Notes: generated by a model not told the origin, from the letters alone. DNA of 64,000 bases from Kordia sp. TARA_039_SRF (GCA_006383075.2 SMNH02000012.1:62001-126000), one strand, 5' to 3'; positions 50,394 through 59,761 are shown, counted from the stretch's first letter. Numbers and translations are program-made.

Positions 50394-52382
50394 ATGACGT
50401 TTAAAGAACATATTTTACAAGGAATTCCAAACGAATTACCAACACCAAAACCCTACGATACTAACATCAATCACGCGCCAAAGCGAAAAGAAATACTCTC
50501 CGCAGAAGAAAAAAAGCTAGCGCTTCGAAATGCACTGCGCTATTTTGACAAAAAACATCATGAAGTATTGTTGCCAGAGTTCAAAAATGAATTGGAAACC
50601 TACGGCAGAATCTACATGTATCGTTTTCGTCCAGATTACAAAATGTATGCACGTCCGATAGACGAATATCCAGGAAAATCAACACAAGCAAAAGCCATTA
50701 TGTTGATGATTCAAAACAATTTAGATTACGCTGTAGCGCAACATCCGCACGAATTAATTACCTACGGAGGAAACGGAGCCGTATTTCAAAACTGGGCACA
50801 ATATCTTTTGGTAATGCAGTATTTGGCTGAGATGAATGATGAGCAAACTTTAGTCATGTATTCAGGTCATCCGCTAGGTTTGTTCCCATCGCACAAAGAC
50901 GCGCCAAGAGTTGTGGTAACCAACGGAATGATGATTCCAAACTATTCACAACCTGACGATTGGGAAAAGTTCAACGCATTGGGCGTAACGCAATACGGAC
51001 AAATGACGGCAGGAAGTTATATGTACATCGGACCGCAAGGAATTGTTCACGGAACAACAATTACGGTACTCAATGGTGGGCGAAAAATTTCCAAAAACGG
51101 CGAAGGTTTGGAAGGAAAACTATTCCTCACCGCAGGATTGGGCGGTATGAGTGGTGCGCAACCCAAAGCGGGCAACATTGCAGGTTGTATTACCGTCTGT
51201 GCAGAAGTGAATCCGAAAGCTACTGAAACGCGTCACTCGCAAGGTTGGGTAGATGAGGTTATTCATGATTTGGACGAATTAGTCACAAGAGTTCGAGCTG
51301 CTAAAGCAAACAAAGAAGTCGTTTCTATTGCCTATCAAGGAAATGTGGTAGATGTTTGGGAGAAGTTTGATGCGGAAGATATTTTTGTGGATTTGGGAAG
51401 CGATCAAACTTCCTTGCACAATCCGTGGGCTGGCGGGTATTATCCTGTGGGACTTTCCTATGAAGAATCCAATGAGATGATGGCAAACAATCCTTCACTC
51501 TTTAAAGAAAAAATACAAGATACCTTGCGCAGACACGCAGCAGCGGTCAACAGGCATACCGAAAAAGGAACTTATTTCTTTGATTATGGAAATGCCTTTT
51601 TGCTAGAAGCTTCACGTGCTGGTGCAGATATTATGGCAGAAAATAATATCGATTTTAAATATCCAAGTTACGTGCAAGACATCATGGGACCGATGTGTTT
51701 TGATTACGGATTTGGACCATTCCGTTGGGTTTGTGCATCTGGAAAGCCAGAAGATTTAGCCAAAACTGATCAAATTGCTTGTGAAGTGTTGGAAGAAATC
51801 ATGAAAGTATCTCCTGCGGAAATTCAGCAGCAAATGGCAGACAATATCCGGTGGATAAAAGGCGCTCAGGAAAACAAATTGGTTGTTGGCTCGCAAGCGC
51901 GAATTCTCTATGCTGATTCGGAAGGTCGTGTAAAAATTGCACAAGCATTCAACGATGCGATTGAACGTGGTGAAATTGGACCTGTCATTCTCGGTCGCGA
52001 TCATCATGATGTTTCTGGAACCGACTCACCTTACCGAGAAACTTCAAACATTTACGACGGTTCTCGCTTCACGGCTGATATGGCAATTCACAATGTTATT
52101 GGTGATAGTTTTAGAGGCGCTACTTGGGTATCCATTCACAACGGTGGTGGCGTTGGTTGGGGTGAAGTAATCAATGGTGGCTTCGGCATGGTTCTTGATG
52201 GTAGTAAAGAAGCATCAAAACGTTTACAATCCATGTTGTTTTGGGATGTAAATAATGGAATTGCCAGAAGAAGTTGGGCGCGAAATGAAGAGGCTGTTTT
52301 CGCGATAAAGCGCGCCATGGAAGTAGAGCCAAATTTAAAAGTAACACTTCCCAACATGGTAGACGATGCGTTATTAGATTGA
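50394..52382 (+). CDS. hutU: Urocanate hydratase
   Basis: 662 residues, the long form of urocanase. The NAD-binding motif is in LFLTAGLGGMSGAQPKAGNI, and the active-site region contains FDYGNAFLLEASRAGAD and MCFDYGFGPFRWVC. The end NGGGVGWGEVINGGFGMVLD also matches the family. It hydrates urocanate to imidazolone propionate, the second step of histidine breakdown. No hutH, hutI or hutG is in the window, so the pathway genes are dispersed. Confidence 0.96.
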   Translation: MTFKEHILQGIPNELPTPKPYDTNINHAPKRKEILSAEEKKLALRNALRYFDKKHHEVLLPEFKNELETYGRIYMYRFRPDYKMYARPIDEYPGKSTQAKAIMLMIQNNLDYAVAQHPHELITYGGNGAVFQNWAQYLLVMQYLAEMNDEQTLVMYSGHPLGLFPSHKDAPRVVVTNGMMIPNYSQPDDWEKFNALGVTQYGQMTAGSYMYIGPQGIVHGTTITVLNGGRKISKNGEGLEGKLFLTAGLGGMSGAQPKAGNIAGCITVCAEVNPKATETRHSQGWVDEVIHDLDELVTRVRAAKANKEVVSIAYQGNVVDVWEKFDAEDIFVDLGSDQTSLHNPWAGGYYPVGLSYEESNEMMANNPSLFKEKIQDTLRRHAAAVNRHTEKGTYFFDYGNAFLLEASRAGADIMAENNIDFKYPSYVQDIMGPMCFDYGFGPFRWVCASGKPEDLAKTDQIACEVLEEIMKVSPAEIQQQMADNIRWIKGAQENKLVVGSQARILYADSEGRVKIAQAFNDAIERGEIGPVILGRDHHDVSGTDSPYRETSNIYDGSRFTADMAIHNVIGDSFRGATWVSIHNGGGVGWGEVINGGFGMVLDGSKEASKRLQSMLFWDVNNGIARRSWARNEEAVFAIKRAMEVEPNLKVTLPNMVDDALLD

Positions 52383-52426
52383 AACCTCGATTACGTATAA
52401 TATAGTAACCCAAAAAAAGCAGTGAT

Positions 52427-52981
52427 ATGAAAAAATTAAAAGTACTATTTCCAATAGTTGCCTTATTGCTCATCACTTCTTGTATTTCGGTAAGAGTGGT
52501 TGCCGATTATGACCAAGAAGCTGATTTTAAAACGTATAAAACGTTTGCGTTTTATAAAACAGGAATTGACCAAGCAGAGATTTCAGATTTAGACAAAAAA
52601 AGAATTCTTCGTTCCATTGAAAATGAAATGGTAGCCAAAGGTTTTGTAAAATCAGACAATCCAGATTTATTAGTAAACATTATGACCAAAGCGAACAAGC
52701 GCGTTGACCTTAACAACAATTGGGGTTGGGGATTCGGCGGCTGGGGCTGGGGCTGGAATCCTTGGATTTGGGGCGGCGGCGGAATGCAAACCGTTCGAAC
52801 TCGCGTTGAAGGTGTGCTTTACATCGATTTGATTGATACCAAACAGAAAGAATTGGTATGGCAAGGAAGAGGCGCAGGAAATTTATTGAACACGAGCAAT
52901 ATTGAAAAGAAAGAAGCGCGTATTCAAGAATTTGTCAAAGAAATTATGAAGGAATATCCGCCAATGGCAGACACGCAATAA
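52427..52981 (+). CDS. DUF4136 lipoprotein
   Basis: 184 residues. The lipobox is LITSCIS, giving a lipidated cysteine near residue 19. The DUF4136 fold is visible: DYDQEADFKTYKTFAFYKTG, SDNPDLLVNIMTKANKRVDL and LYIDLIDTKQKELVWQGRG. A Gly/Trp-rich insert (WGWGFGGWGWGWNPWIWGG) lies in the middle. It is probably anchored in the outer membrane, and its role is unknown. A strong terminator follows. Confidence 0.9.
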   Translation: MKKLKVLFPIVALLLITSCISVRVVADYDQEADFKTYKTFAFYKTGIDQAEISDLDKKRILRSIENEMVAKGFVKSDNPDLLVNIMTKANKRVDLNNNWGWGFGGWGWGWNPWIWGGGGMQTVRTRVEGVLYIDLIDTKQKELVWQGRGAGNLLNTSNIEKKEARIQEFVKEIMKEYPPMADTQ

Positions 52982-53000
52982 AGACACTATCACATAATTT

Positions 53001-53037
53001 AAAAGCCTTGAAGCAATTAAGTTTCAAGGCTTTTTTT
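53001..53037 (+). terminator. Rho-independent terminator after the DUF4136 gene
   Basis: GCCTTGAA pairs with TTCAAGGC, flanked by A4 and T7, with a 10-base loop. Confidence 0.92.
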
Positions 53038-53067
53038 ATTTTTCTAATGAAAACAGCAAAAAAAGTA

Positions 53068-53167
53068 CCGCTGCTTTTATTTTTTTCTCCGTTACTTTTA
53101 GGTAAAACCTCCGCACCTTTCAAGGAAAACCTCCGTTGCTTTTGTTTAAAACCTCAGCATCTTTTTT
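53068..53167. repeat. Five degenerate direct repeats with 21-22 base period
   Basis: CCGCTGCTTTT, CCGTTACTTTT, CCGCACCTTTC, CCGTTGCTTTT and CAGCATCTTTT begin at 53068, 53089, 53111, 53133 and 53155. The last three are each preceded by AAAACCT. The rest of the 300-base gap 53037-53336 holds no gene. Confidence 0.75.
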
Positions 53168-53336
53168 AAAATGGTTGATTTTCGCATATAAATTCATGAA
53201 AGTTTAGATGTTTTTGAACTAAAAATGCTTCTGTCTTATGGTTGTAAACGCCTTAAATCCCCATATTTTAAGTTTTCATTATAATCCGCGTTTAGTGTAA
53301 TTTTATATATTTACGGTTATAATTTACTTCACTTTT

Positions 53337-54179
53337 ATGATTCAAAAAATCACTTATACATTTACTATTCTCTGTGTTTTTGTCAATGTATGTATTGCAC
53401 AAGACAGTCTGTTTATCAAGGTTGATAGAAACAATCGTGTAAAAGAATTGGGTGTGATTCGCAATGGAAAAAAGGACGGATTGTTCTTTAAATACAAACG
53501 CAACGGAAAGCACAAATCTCACATGTATGAAAATGGTAAAAAACGAACTTTAGAAACTTCGGAAGTTAATGTGGAAACTACGTATGATCCGAAATCAAAA
53601 GGACAGATTATAGGAGAAAGTTTTGGGATTCGACATAAAGAAAGACGTGAAGGATTGTGGCTTTTCTTTAATGAAAACAAGCAATTGAGCAGCGCTTCTT
53701 TGTATGTAAATGATTTTCTGGAAGGAACAACGTATCATTTTCATTCCGACGGAGAAATTCTTCGAAAAGAACAATATACCAAAGGAAAGAAGCACGGAAT
53801 CTCAGAGGAATTTCATGCAGGTGGCGCATTACACTATCGCACGACATATCAAGATGGAAAAATAGCAGATGGGAAGCAGATTTATTACTATCCTAACGGT
53901 AATAAAAAAATCGTAAACCACTATAAAAATGGTGAAAAGTTTGGAAAAAGTACTACCTATTACGAATCCGGAAACATAGAAATTGAAGGTGAATACCGCG
54001 ATAAAGGATTTGCAGAAGGTCCATGGAAAGAATACTATGAGAGTGGTGCTCTAAAAGAGGAATATTACTATAAACACGGATTGTTTCACGGCGAATACAC
54101 CATTTATAATGAAGACGGAAGCATTGCGGAGCAGTACATTTATAAGAATGACAAACTGATTAAGACGATTAAGAATTAG
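53337..54179 (+). CDS. Secreted MORN-repeat (YwqK-like) protein
   Basis: 280 residues with a signal peptide ending VCIAQ. It contains about seven to eight MORN-2 repeats, for example RNGKKDGLFFKYKRNGKHKS, YTKGKKHGISEEFHAGGALH, IYYYPNGNKKIVNHYKNGEK and WKEYYESGALKEEYYYKHGL. Such proteins are often labelled YwqK-family antitoxins, but that name says little here because the protein is exported and no toxin gene is adjacent. It is probably a surface or periplasmic repeat protein. Confidence 0.88.
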   Translation: MIQKITYTFTILCVFVNVCIAQDSLFIKVDRNNRVKELGVIRNGKKDGLFFKYKRNGKHKSHMYENGKKRTLETSEVNVETTYDPKSKGQIIGESFGIRHKERREGLWLFFNENKQLSSASLYVNDFLEGTTYHFHSDGEILRKEQYTKGKKHGISEEFHAGGALHYRTTYQDGKIADGKQIYYYPNGNKKIVNHYKNGEKFGKSTTYYESGNIEIEGEYRDKGFAEGPWKEYYESGALKEEYYYKHGLFHGEYTIYNEDGSIAEQYIYKNDKLIKTIKN

Positions 54180-54404
54180 AGGCGCGTTGCTTTTAGATTC
54201 GCTTTCGCTGTTAGAGTTAAGACCGCTTTGCTATTAGATTTTTAAACTTTTTCTTTTTTATCGCTTCGCTCAATTTCAGGATTTTAGCTTTCTTCTCTTT
54301 TTAGAAACTTTTGAAAATACACTTTTACATTTAGTATTTTGTAGACGTCAGTTCGATTTCAATGGCAAAAGCAATCAATCATTATTGAAAATTTTAGCTA
54401 TTTG

Positions 54405-54433
54405 TGAGAAGCTGAATCAAGTTCAGCTTGACG
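54405..54433. repeat. Family D palindrome, inverted copy
   Basis: Reads TGAGAAGCTGAATCAAGTTC then AGCTTGACG. Its complement matches the copies at 26351 and 31540. Confidence 0.85.
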
Positions 54434-54506
54434 AAGCCGTTTTCAATCTTACATAAAAAAACATTGGTACATTTTCAAATTATCAAATTGATACATTAAA
54501 AAAAGT

Positions 54507-54557
54507 CGTCAGTTCGAGTAATTTTCAATAGAAAATTGTATCGAGAACTACTTTGAA
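54507..54557. repeat. Dispersed repeat family E, copy 4
   Basis: Starts CGTCAGTTCGAGTAATTTTC and contains TGTATCGAGAACTACTTTGA. It faces an inverted copy 30 bases on. Confidence 0.8.
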
Positions 54558-54586
54558 GCAAAGAACGCTTTTCAATTACGAGCACA

Positions 54587-54627
54587 TCTCGATACAAATT
54601 TGTTTTACAAATTCACTCGATATGACG
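54587..54627. repeat. Dispersed repeat family E, copy 5 (inverted)
   Basis: TCTCGATACAAATTTG at one end and CACTCGATATGACG at the other. Together with 54507-54557 it can fold into a large hairpin. Confidence 0.8.
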
Positions 54628-54687
54628 CACTGAACTTAAATATCTCATTTTCAAATCATCAAATCAACACATTAACAATTGCTACAT

Positions 54688-56760
54688 TTAGTACATTAAC
54701 AATTCCTCAATCTTCGCTTTTACTTTTTCTGTGGATGGAATCATAGTTTGCTCCAATGTACTGTTGAGTGGAATGGCAGGCATATTTTCAGAACCAATGA
54801 CCATCACGGGTGCGTCTAAATATTTAAAGCATTTTTCTTGAATCATTCCCGCAATAGCGCGTGCAAACGAATTGTTGACAGGCTCTTCTGTAACGACTAA
54901 ACACTTTCCTGTTTTTTGTACAGATTCGATAATAGTTTCTTCATCTAATGGAAATAAGGTTCGCAAGTCGATGATTTCAATGTTTTCGCGTTTTCCTTCC
55001 GAAGCGTTCATTGCCCAATGCGTTCCCATTCCGTAGGTAATAACGGTTAAGGTTTCTTTTTCATCTTGCTTCCAGATTTCTTGCAACACATTTGCTTTCC
55101 CGAAAGGCAACATATAATCTTCCGCAGGTTCCACCGAAGTCGCGCCTTTGGTGCCGGGTACTTTTGACCAATACAAGCCTTTATGCTCTAAAATCACAAC
55201 TGGATTTGGATCGTGATACGCAGCTTTCATCAAACCTTTTAAATCGGCTCCGTTGCTTGGATAGGCAATTTTGATCCCTCTAATGTTGGTTAAAACCGAT
55301 TCTACGGATGATGAATGATATGGCCCGCCACTTCCATACGCGCCAATCGGCACACGAAGAATCATAGAAACTGGCCATTTTCCGTTCGATAAATAACACG
55401 AACGACTTACTTCCGTAAACAACTGATTGAGTCCTGGCCAAATATAATCGGCAAATTGAACTTCTACAATTGGTTTTAGTCCAACCGCACTCATTCCTAC
55501 AGTAGAACCTACAATAAACGCTTCTTGAATTGGCGTATTGAATACTCTATCGTCTCCAAATTTTTGCGCCAATGTTGCTGCTTCGCGGAAAACACCACCC
55601 AAACGTCCACCAACATCTTGTCCGTAGAGCAGACATTCTTTGTGTTTGCGCATCAGTTCTTCTACGGCAAACAAAGCACAATCAACCATCACAACTTTTT
55701 CTTCGCGTGCTGGACTTCGCTCTCCAACTTCTTCAGTTACAGGTGTTGGTGCAAAATCGTGCGTAAATAAATCGGCTGGAGTTGGGTCTTCAGCTTGAAC
55801 CGCTTCCTCAAAATCGACTTTTACTTTGGCAATAGCATCTGCTTCTATCTTTTGTACAGCTTCCGCAGAAAAGCCATGGTCTAGTAATTGTTGTTTTAAC
55901 ACTGGATACGGATCGCGCGAGCGTGCTTCTTCCAAATCGTCACGATACCATTCCATTCGCACACCTGACGTATGATGATTAAGTAATGGAACTTTGGCAT
56001 GTACTAAGATTGGACGACGTTCTTCACGAATGGTTTGAATGACTTTTTCAAGCGTTTTATAGCTTTCTGTAAAATTAGCACCGTCAATAGAAACGGCTTC
56101 CAATCCTTTGAAACCTTCTGCATATTCTGCGGCATTTTGCGCTCTAGTTTCTGCTTCATTCGCAGAAATATCCCAACCATTGTCTTGTACCAAATATAAA
56201 ATTGGCAATTGTTTCAACGCAGCCATTTGAAACGCTTCCGCAATTTCTCCTTCTGTCACAGATGCGTCACCCAACGAGCACACTGTAATCGGATTCAAAT
56301 TGCGCGTATCTTCAAACGGAGAATCTTTTGCCGCTAGGTCCTCAATACCTTGAATTTCCTTATATTTCATTCCCATCGCAACACCCGTAGCTGGAATGGT
56401 TTGCATTCCCGTTGCCGAAGATTGATGCGGGATTTTAGGTTTGTCAGCATCTTTCAAACTTGGATGCGAGTAATACGTTCGTCCACCAGAAAACGGATCG
56501 TCTTTTTTAGCCAAGAGCTGCAACATTAAGTCATACGGACGCATTCCGATGGCAAGTAACATAGCATCATCGCGATAGTATGGAAAGGCATAATCTTGCG
56601 GAAGCAATTGCATTCCCACCGCACACTGAATCGCTTCGTGTCCGCGCGAAGTTGCATGTACATATTTAGAAACTTGCTTAAAATTGTCTTCGTATAATGT
56701 TGCCATTGCCTTTGCAGTGCATAGCAATGAGAATCCTTTTTCTAGTGTTTTTTTGTTCAT
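54688..56760 (-). CDS. Branched-chain 2-oxoacid dehydrogenase E1, fused alpha and beta subunits
   Basis: 690 residues. The alpha part (about 1-330) has SRGHEAIQCAVGMQLLPQDY and the thiamine diphosphate motif GDASVTEGEIAEAFQMAALK ending LVQDN. The beta part (about 350-690) has YGQDVGGRLGGVFREAATLA, FNTPIQEAFIVGSTVGMSAV and PIGAYGSGGPYHSS. Fusion of the two chains is common in Bacteroidota. It decarboxylates 2-oxoacids from Val, Leu and Ile and passes the acyl group to the E2 encoded at 58242. No E3 gene is nearby. Its leader (CCCAACACC repeats) resembles that of paaD. Confidence 0.93.
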   Translation of the reverse strand: MNKKTLEKGFSLLCTAKAMATLYEDNFKQVSKYVHATSRGHEAIQCAVGMQLLPQDYAFPYYRDDAMLLAIGMRPYDLMLQLLAKKDDPFSGGRTYYSHPSLKDADKPKIPHQSSATGMQTIPATGVAMGMKYKEIQGIEDLAAKDSPFEDTRNLNPITVCSLGDASVTEGEIAEAFQMAALKQLPILYLVQDNGWDISANEAETRAQNAAEYAEGFKGLEAVSIDGANFTESYKTLEKVIQTIREERRPILVHAKVPLLNHHTSGVRMEWYRDDLEEARSRDPYPVLKQQLLDHGFSAEAVQKIEADAIAKVKVDFEEAVQAEDPTPADLFTHDFAPTPVTEEVGERSPAREEKVVMVDCALFAVEELMRKHKECLLYGQDVGGRLGGVFREAATLAQKFGDDRVFNTPIQEAFIVGSTVGMSAVGLKPIVEVQFADYIWPGLNQLFTEVSRSCYLSNGKWPVSMILRVPIGAYGSGGPYHSSSVESVLTNIRGIKIAYPSNGADLKGLMKAAYHDPNPVVILEHKGLYWSKVPGTKGATSVEPAEDYMLPFGKANVLQEIWKQDEKETLTVITYGMGTHWAMNASEGKRENIEIIDLRTLFPLDEETIIESVQKTGKCLVVTEEPVNNSFARAIAGMIQEKCFKYLDAPVMVIGSENMPAIPLNSTLEQTMIPSTEKVKAKIEELLMY

Positions 56761-56882
56761 ATTTTTGGGTGTTGGGTTTTAGGTGTTGGGTCGCTTCGCT
56801 TATGGTTTTTCGTTTTTTGTGGCTACGCTTATGTCTTTTTGTTGATTTGTCTCTGTTGTCTAAAAAAATCTATTTTTTATTT

Positions 56883-56932
56883 AAAAGTACTTCTCGATAC
56901 ATTTTTTCTGCGAAAAAACACTCGAAGTGACG
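56883..56932. repeat. Dispersed repeat family E, copy 2 (inverted)
   Basis: Its complement begins CGTCACTTCGAGTGTTTTTT and is nearly identical to 34121-34170 over 50 bases, 22 kb away. A CTCAATACT-type segment (56969-57003) follows. Confidence 0.9.
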
Positions 56933-56997
56933 GTTTAGCTTCTAACACAAAGTAATCTTTATAAAAAAACTCAATACTAACATCTCAATACTCACTA

Positions 56998-58059
56998 CTA
57001 ACTTACCGCAATCATCCAATTGTGCTTGTCTTCTAGTTTTCCTGAGCGAATTCCGTTGATGGTATCCATGACTAGTTGCCCGACAGGACTTTCGTCAGAT
57101 ACGTGAATTTCCTCATCTTTATATCCAATAGCTTGAATCATCGCAATGCCAACAGCTGTTCCTGTTCCGAAGGCTTCTTCGAGCGTTCCGTTATTGGAAG
57201 CTTCAATAATTTCGGAAAGTTTGATTGGGCGTTGTTCCACTTCGTAACCGTTGTCTTCTAAAATAGTGATGACACTTTTTCGTGTGATGCCGTCCAAAAT
57301 AGCACCATCCAAACTCGGCGTAATGAATTTTCCGTTGATTTTAAAGAAGATGTTCATGGTTCCCACTTCCTGAATGTATTCAAATTCATGCGCATCTAAC
57401 CATAATACCTGGTCAAATCCTTTGGCTTTTGCAATTTCTGTTGGACGAATCGCGGCAGCATAGTTTCCTGCGGCTTTGGCTTCTCCTGTTCCACCTTCTG
57501 CAGCACGGATAAATTTAGTTTCTGCATATAGTTTGATTCGCTTCGTAAAGAAAGGTCCCGCAGGAGATGCAATAATCATAAAATGATAACTTGTCGCGGC
57601 ACGCATTCCAATAAACGGTTCCGTAGCGTACATAAACGGACGCAAATATAAAGCACTTCCTTCTTGTGGCGGAATCCAACCGCGCTCCATGTCTACCAAT
57701 TTTTTGAGTCCTTCCACAAACAATTCCTCTGGAAATTCAGGCATTCCCATACGACGTGCACTAAAATTTAAACGTTTAGCATTTTCTTCTGGACGAAATA
57801 ATAACGGCTCCCCATTTTCGCTGACCGTAGCTTTCATTCCCTCAAAAATTGCTTGCCCGTAGTGCAATGCCATTGCTGCGGGATGTGTCGGAATCATCCC
57901 CAAAGGCTCAATTCTTGGCGTTTGCCATGCGCCATCTTCATACGAACAGATAAACATGTGATCAGTAAAAGTTCTTCCTAAAGGAATGTTGTCAAAATCA
58001 AGCTTTGATACGTTGGATTCTTTTGTGTGTGTGATATGTATGTTTTGCGTTTGTATCAT
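56998..58059 (-). CDS. ilvE: Branched-chain amino acid aminotransferase
   Basis: 353 residues from the ATG at 58057-58059. An in-frame extension to 58149 reads through repeat and leader sequence and is rejected. Class IV fold features are GRTFTDHMFICSYEDGAW, ALHYGQAIFEGMKA, the PLP lysine region GEAKAAGNYAAAIRPTEIAK and the late EAFGTGTAVGI. It interconverts Val, Leu, Ile and their 2-oxoacids. With the E1 and E2 genes on both sides it probably feeds branched-chain catabolism. Repeats of families E and CTCAATACT flank it on both sides. Confidence 0.93.
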   Translation of the reverse strand: MIQTQNIHITHTKESNVSKLDFDNIPLGRTFTDHMFICSYEDGAWQTPRIEPLGMIPTHPAAMALHYGQAIFEGMKATVSENGEPLLFRPEENAKRLNFSARRMGMPEFPEELFVEGLKKLVDMERGWIPPQEGSALYLRPFMYATEPFIGMRAATSYHFMIIASPAGPFFTKRIKLYAETKFIRAAEGGTGEAKAAGNYAAAIRPTEIAKAKGFDQVLWLDAHEFEYIQEVGTMNIFFKINGKFITPSLDGAILDGITRKSVITILEDNGYEVEQRPIKLSEIIEASNNGTLEEAFGTGTAVGIAMIQAIGYKDEEIHVSDESPVGQLVMDTINGIRSGKLEDKHNWMIAVS

Positions 58060-58180
58060 TGTTGTGGGGTTTTTATTGTTTGTTCGCTTCGCTTTTTGTT
58101 TTTCGTTTTTTGTTGATTTGCTTTTATTCGAGGGTATCTCACTATTCAATACTATTGTCTCAAGTCTGTTTTCGTTTCAT

Positions 58181-58227
58181 AGTACTTCTCGATACTAAAT
58201 TTCTTCGAAAAATCACTCGAAGTGACG
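58181..58227. repeat. Dispersed repeat family E, copy 3 (inverted)
   Basis: AGTACTTCTCGATACTAAAT at one end and TCACTCGAAGTGACG at the other. It lies between the ilvE leader and the E2 stop. Confidence 0.85.
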
Positions 58228-58241
58228 TTTCGAGTTCAAGT

Positions 58242-59570
58242 TCAAATACTTCTATTTGAATCAAATTCTTCTAAATAATCACCCACTTTTCTCAGGAATG
58301 AACCGCCAAGATAACCGTCTACCACTCTGTGGTCAAACGATAGTGAGAGATACATCATGCTTCTAATCGCAATTTCATCTCCGTTTTCGGTTTCCATAAC
58401 TTCTGGGCGTTTTTTGATGATTCCCAACGCGAGAATGGCAACTTCCGGTTGATTGATAATTGGTGTTCCCATCAAACTTCCAAAGGTTCCTACGTTGGAG
58501 ATTGTAAACGTACTTCCTTTTATTTCTTCTGGTTTGAGTTTGTTATCACGCGCAGCATTGGCTAAGTGATTGACTTCCGAAGCTAAGCCTTTAAGGTTTT
58601 TTTCATCAGCATTTTTCACCACAGGAACAATCAAGTTTCCACTTGGCAATGCAGTTGCCATTCCAATGTTGATATCTTTACGTTCAATGATTTTTTTGCC
58701 GTCTTCCGTCACCGAAGCGTTGATACCTGGAAAGTCAATAATAGCTTTGGCAACAGCTTCTACAAATAGCGGTGTAAAGGTGAGTCGCTCTCCATATTTT
58801 TCTTGAAACGCTACTTTGTTCGCATTGCGCCAATTCACCATATTGGTCACGTCAATTTCAATATACGCCGTTACGTGTGGTGAAGTATGTTTGGAGTACA
58901 CCATGTGATCCGCAATCATTTTTCGCATACGATCCATTTCAATCACATTATCGTGTCCTTCCACAAATTTGATTGGTGGCGGATTGTAACTACTTTTCGG
59001 TTGCTGAGGTTGTGCTTGTGTTTGCGGGCGACTTGCCAGCGGATAGGTTCTATTTTTAAGATAGTTGAATACATCACTTTTGCGAATGCGTCCGTCGGTT
59101 CCTGTGCCTGGAATGCTTTGCACTTCTTCAATCGTCATGTTTTCTTTTTTCGCAATGCTAACGACTAACGGTGAAAGAAAAGCATCTGGATTTCGTATAA
59201 ATTCTGCGTTTTGAGTTGCTAGTTCAGAGTGATTTTGCTGCGAAATAGTCGCCTCTTTAGTTGAAGTTTTTACGGGAGCTTCTTCTTTACTAGTACCATT
59301 CGAAATGTTTTCTTCTGCATCTGAAACTTCGGAAGCATCTATTAATGCAATCACTTCTCCGACAGGTACGACATCATTGGGTTGAAAACGAATTTCAGTA
59401 ATCGTTCCCGTACAAGGCGACGGCACTTCCGAATCTACTTTATCAGTAGCAACTTCTAAGATAGTTTCTTCTATTTCGACAGTATCTCCTACATTTTTTA
59501 GCCAACTGATGACAGTTGCTTCAGAGATACTTTCACCCATTTTGGGCATTTTCAACGGGACAATAGGCAT
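58242..59570 (-). CDS. 2-oxoacid dehydrogenase E2 (dihydrolipoamide acyltransferase)
   Basis: 442 residues. One lipoyl domain is at about 1-75, with the lipoylated lysine in EVATDKVDSEVPSP. A Pro/Thr/Ser linker leads to a peripheral-subunit-binding domain (AFLSPLVVSIAKKENMTIEE, then GTGTDGRIRKSDVFNYL). The catalytic domain follows, with SFDHRVVDGYLGGSFLRKVG carrying the His and Asp. It forms the core of the branched-chain dehydrogenase with the fused E1. The gene order on the minus strand is E2, ilvE, E1. Confidence 0.93.
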   Translation of the reverse strand: MPIVPLKMPKMGESISEATVISWLKNVGDTVEIEETILEVATDKVDSEVPSPCTGTITEIRFQPNDVVPVGEVIALIDASEVSDAEENISNGTSKEEAPVKTSTKEATISQQNHSELATQNAEFIRNPDAFLSPLVVSIAKKENMTIEEVQSIPGTGTDGRIRKSDVFNYLKNRTYPLASRPQTQAQPQQPKSSYNPPPIKFVEGHDNVIEMDRMRKMIADHMVYSKHTSPHVTAYIEIDVTNMVNWRNANKVAFQEKYGERLTFTPLFVEAVAKAIIDFPGINASVTEDGKKIIERKDINIGMATALPSGNLIVPVVKNADEKNLKGLASEVNHLANAARDNKLKPEEIKGSTFTISNVGTFGSLMGTPIINQPEVAILALGIIKKRPEVMETENGDEIAIRSMMYLSLSFDHRVVDGYLGGSFLRKVGDYLEEFDSNRSI

Positions 59571-59761
59571 GAGCGTTTGTTTTTCAATTTTTCTTTTCCA
59601 TAAAGGCGAACAAAAATACTGAATTTATAATAAATTAAAATAAATACACTATTGAAAGTGTTTTGTATGGTCTTTTTTTCTTTATTTTTGACTTTTGATT
59701 TTATTTTTTTCTTTTAGAAGCTGTTTAATGTGGCTTTTTTATATTTTTTATCTGAAAACCT

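Larger units (their letters stand above)
54180..54687. other. 508-base gene-free spacer made of repeats
   Basis: No ORF is supported. It holds low-complexity pieces with GCTTTTAGATTCGCTTTCGC-like units, an inverted family D palindrome (54405-54433), two family E copies head to head (54507-54557 and 54587-54627), and a direct duplication of a CATTTTCAAATnATCAAAT segment (54470-54500 and 54646-54677). Confidence 0.75.

Noticed and set aside
53337-54179. Antitoxin function for the YwqK-like protein
   Set aside because: The protein is exported and has no adjacent toxin. The common name reflects repeat similarity only.
54180-54687. RNA gene (tRNA or structured ncRNA) in the repeat-rich gap
   Set aside because: The inverted family E copies explain the predicted large hairpin, and no cloverleaf or conserved RNA motif is visible.
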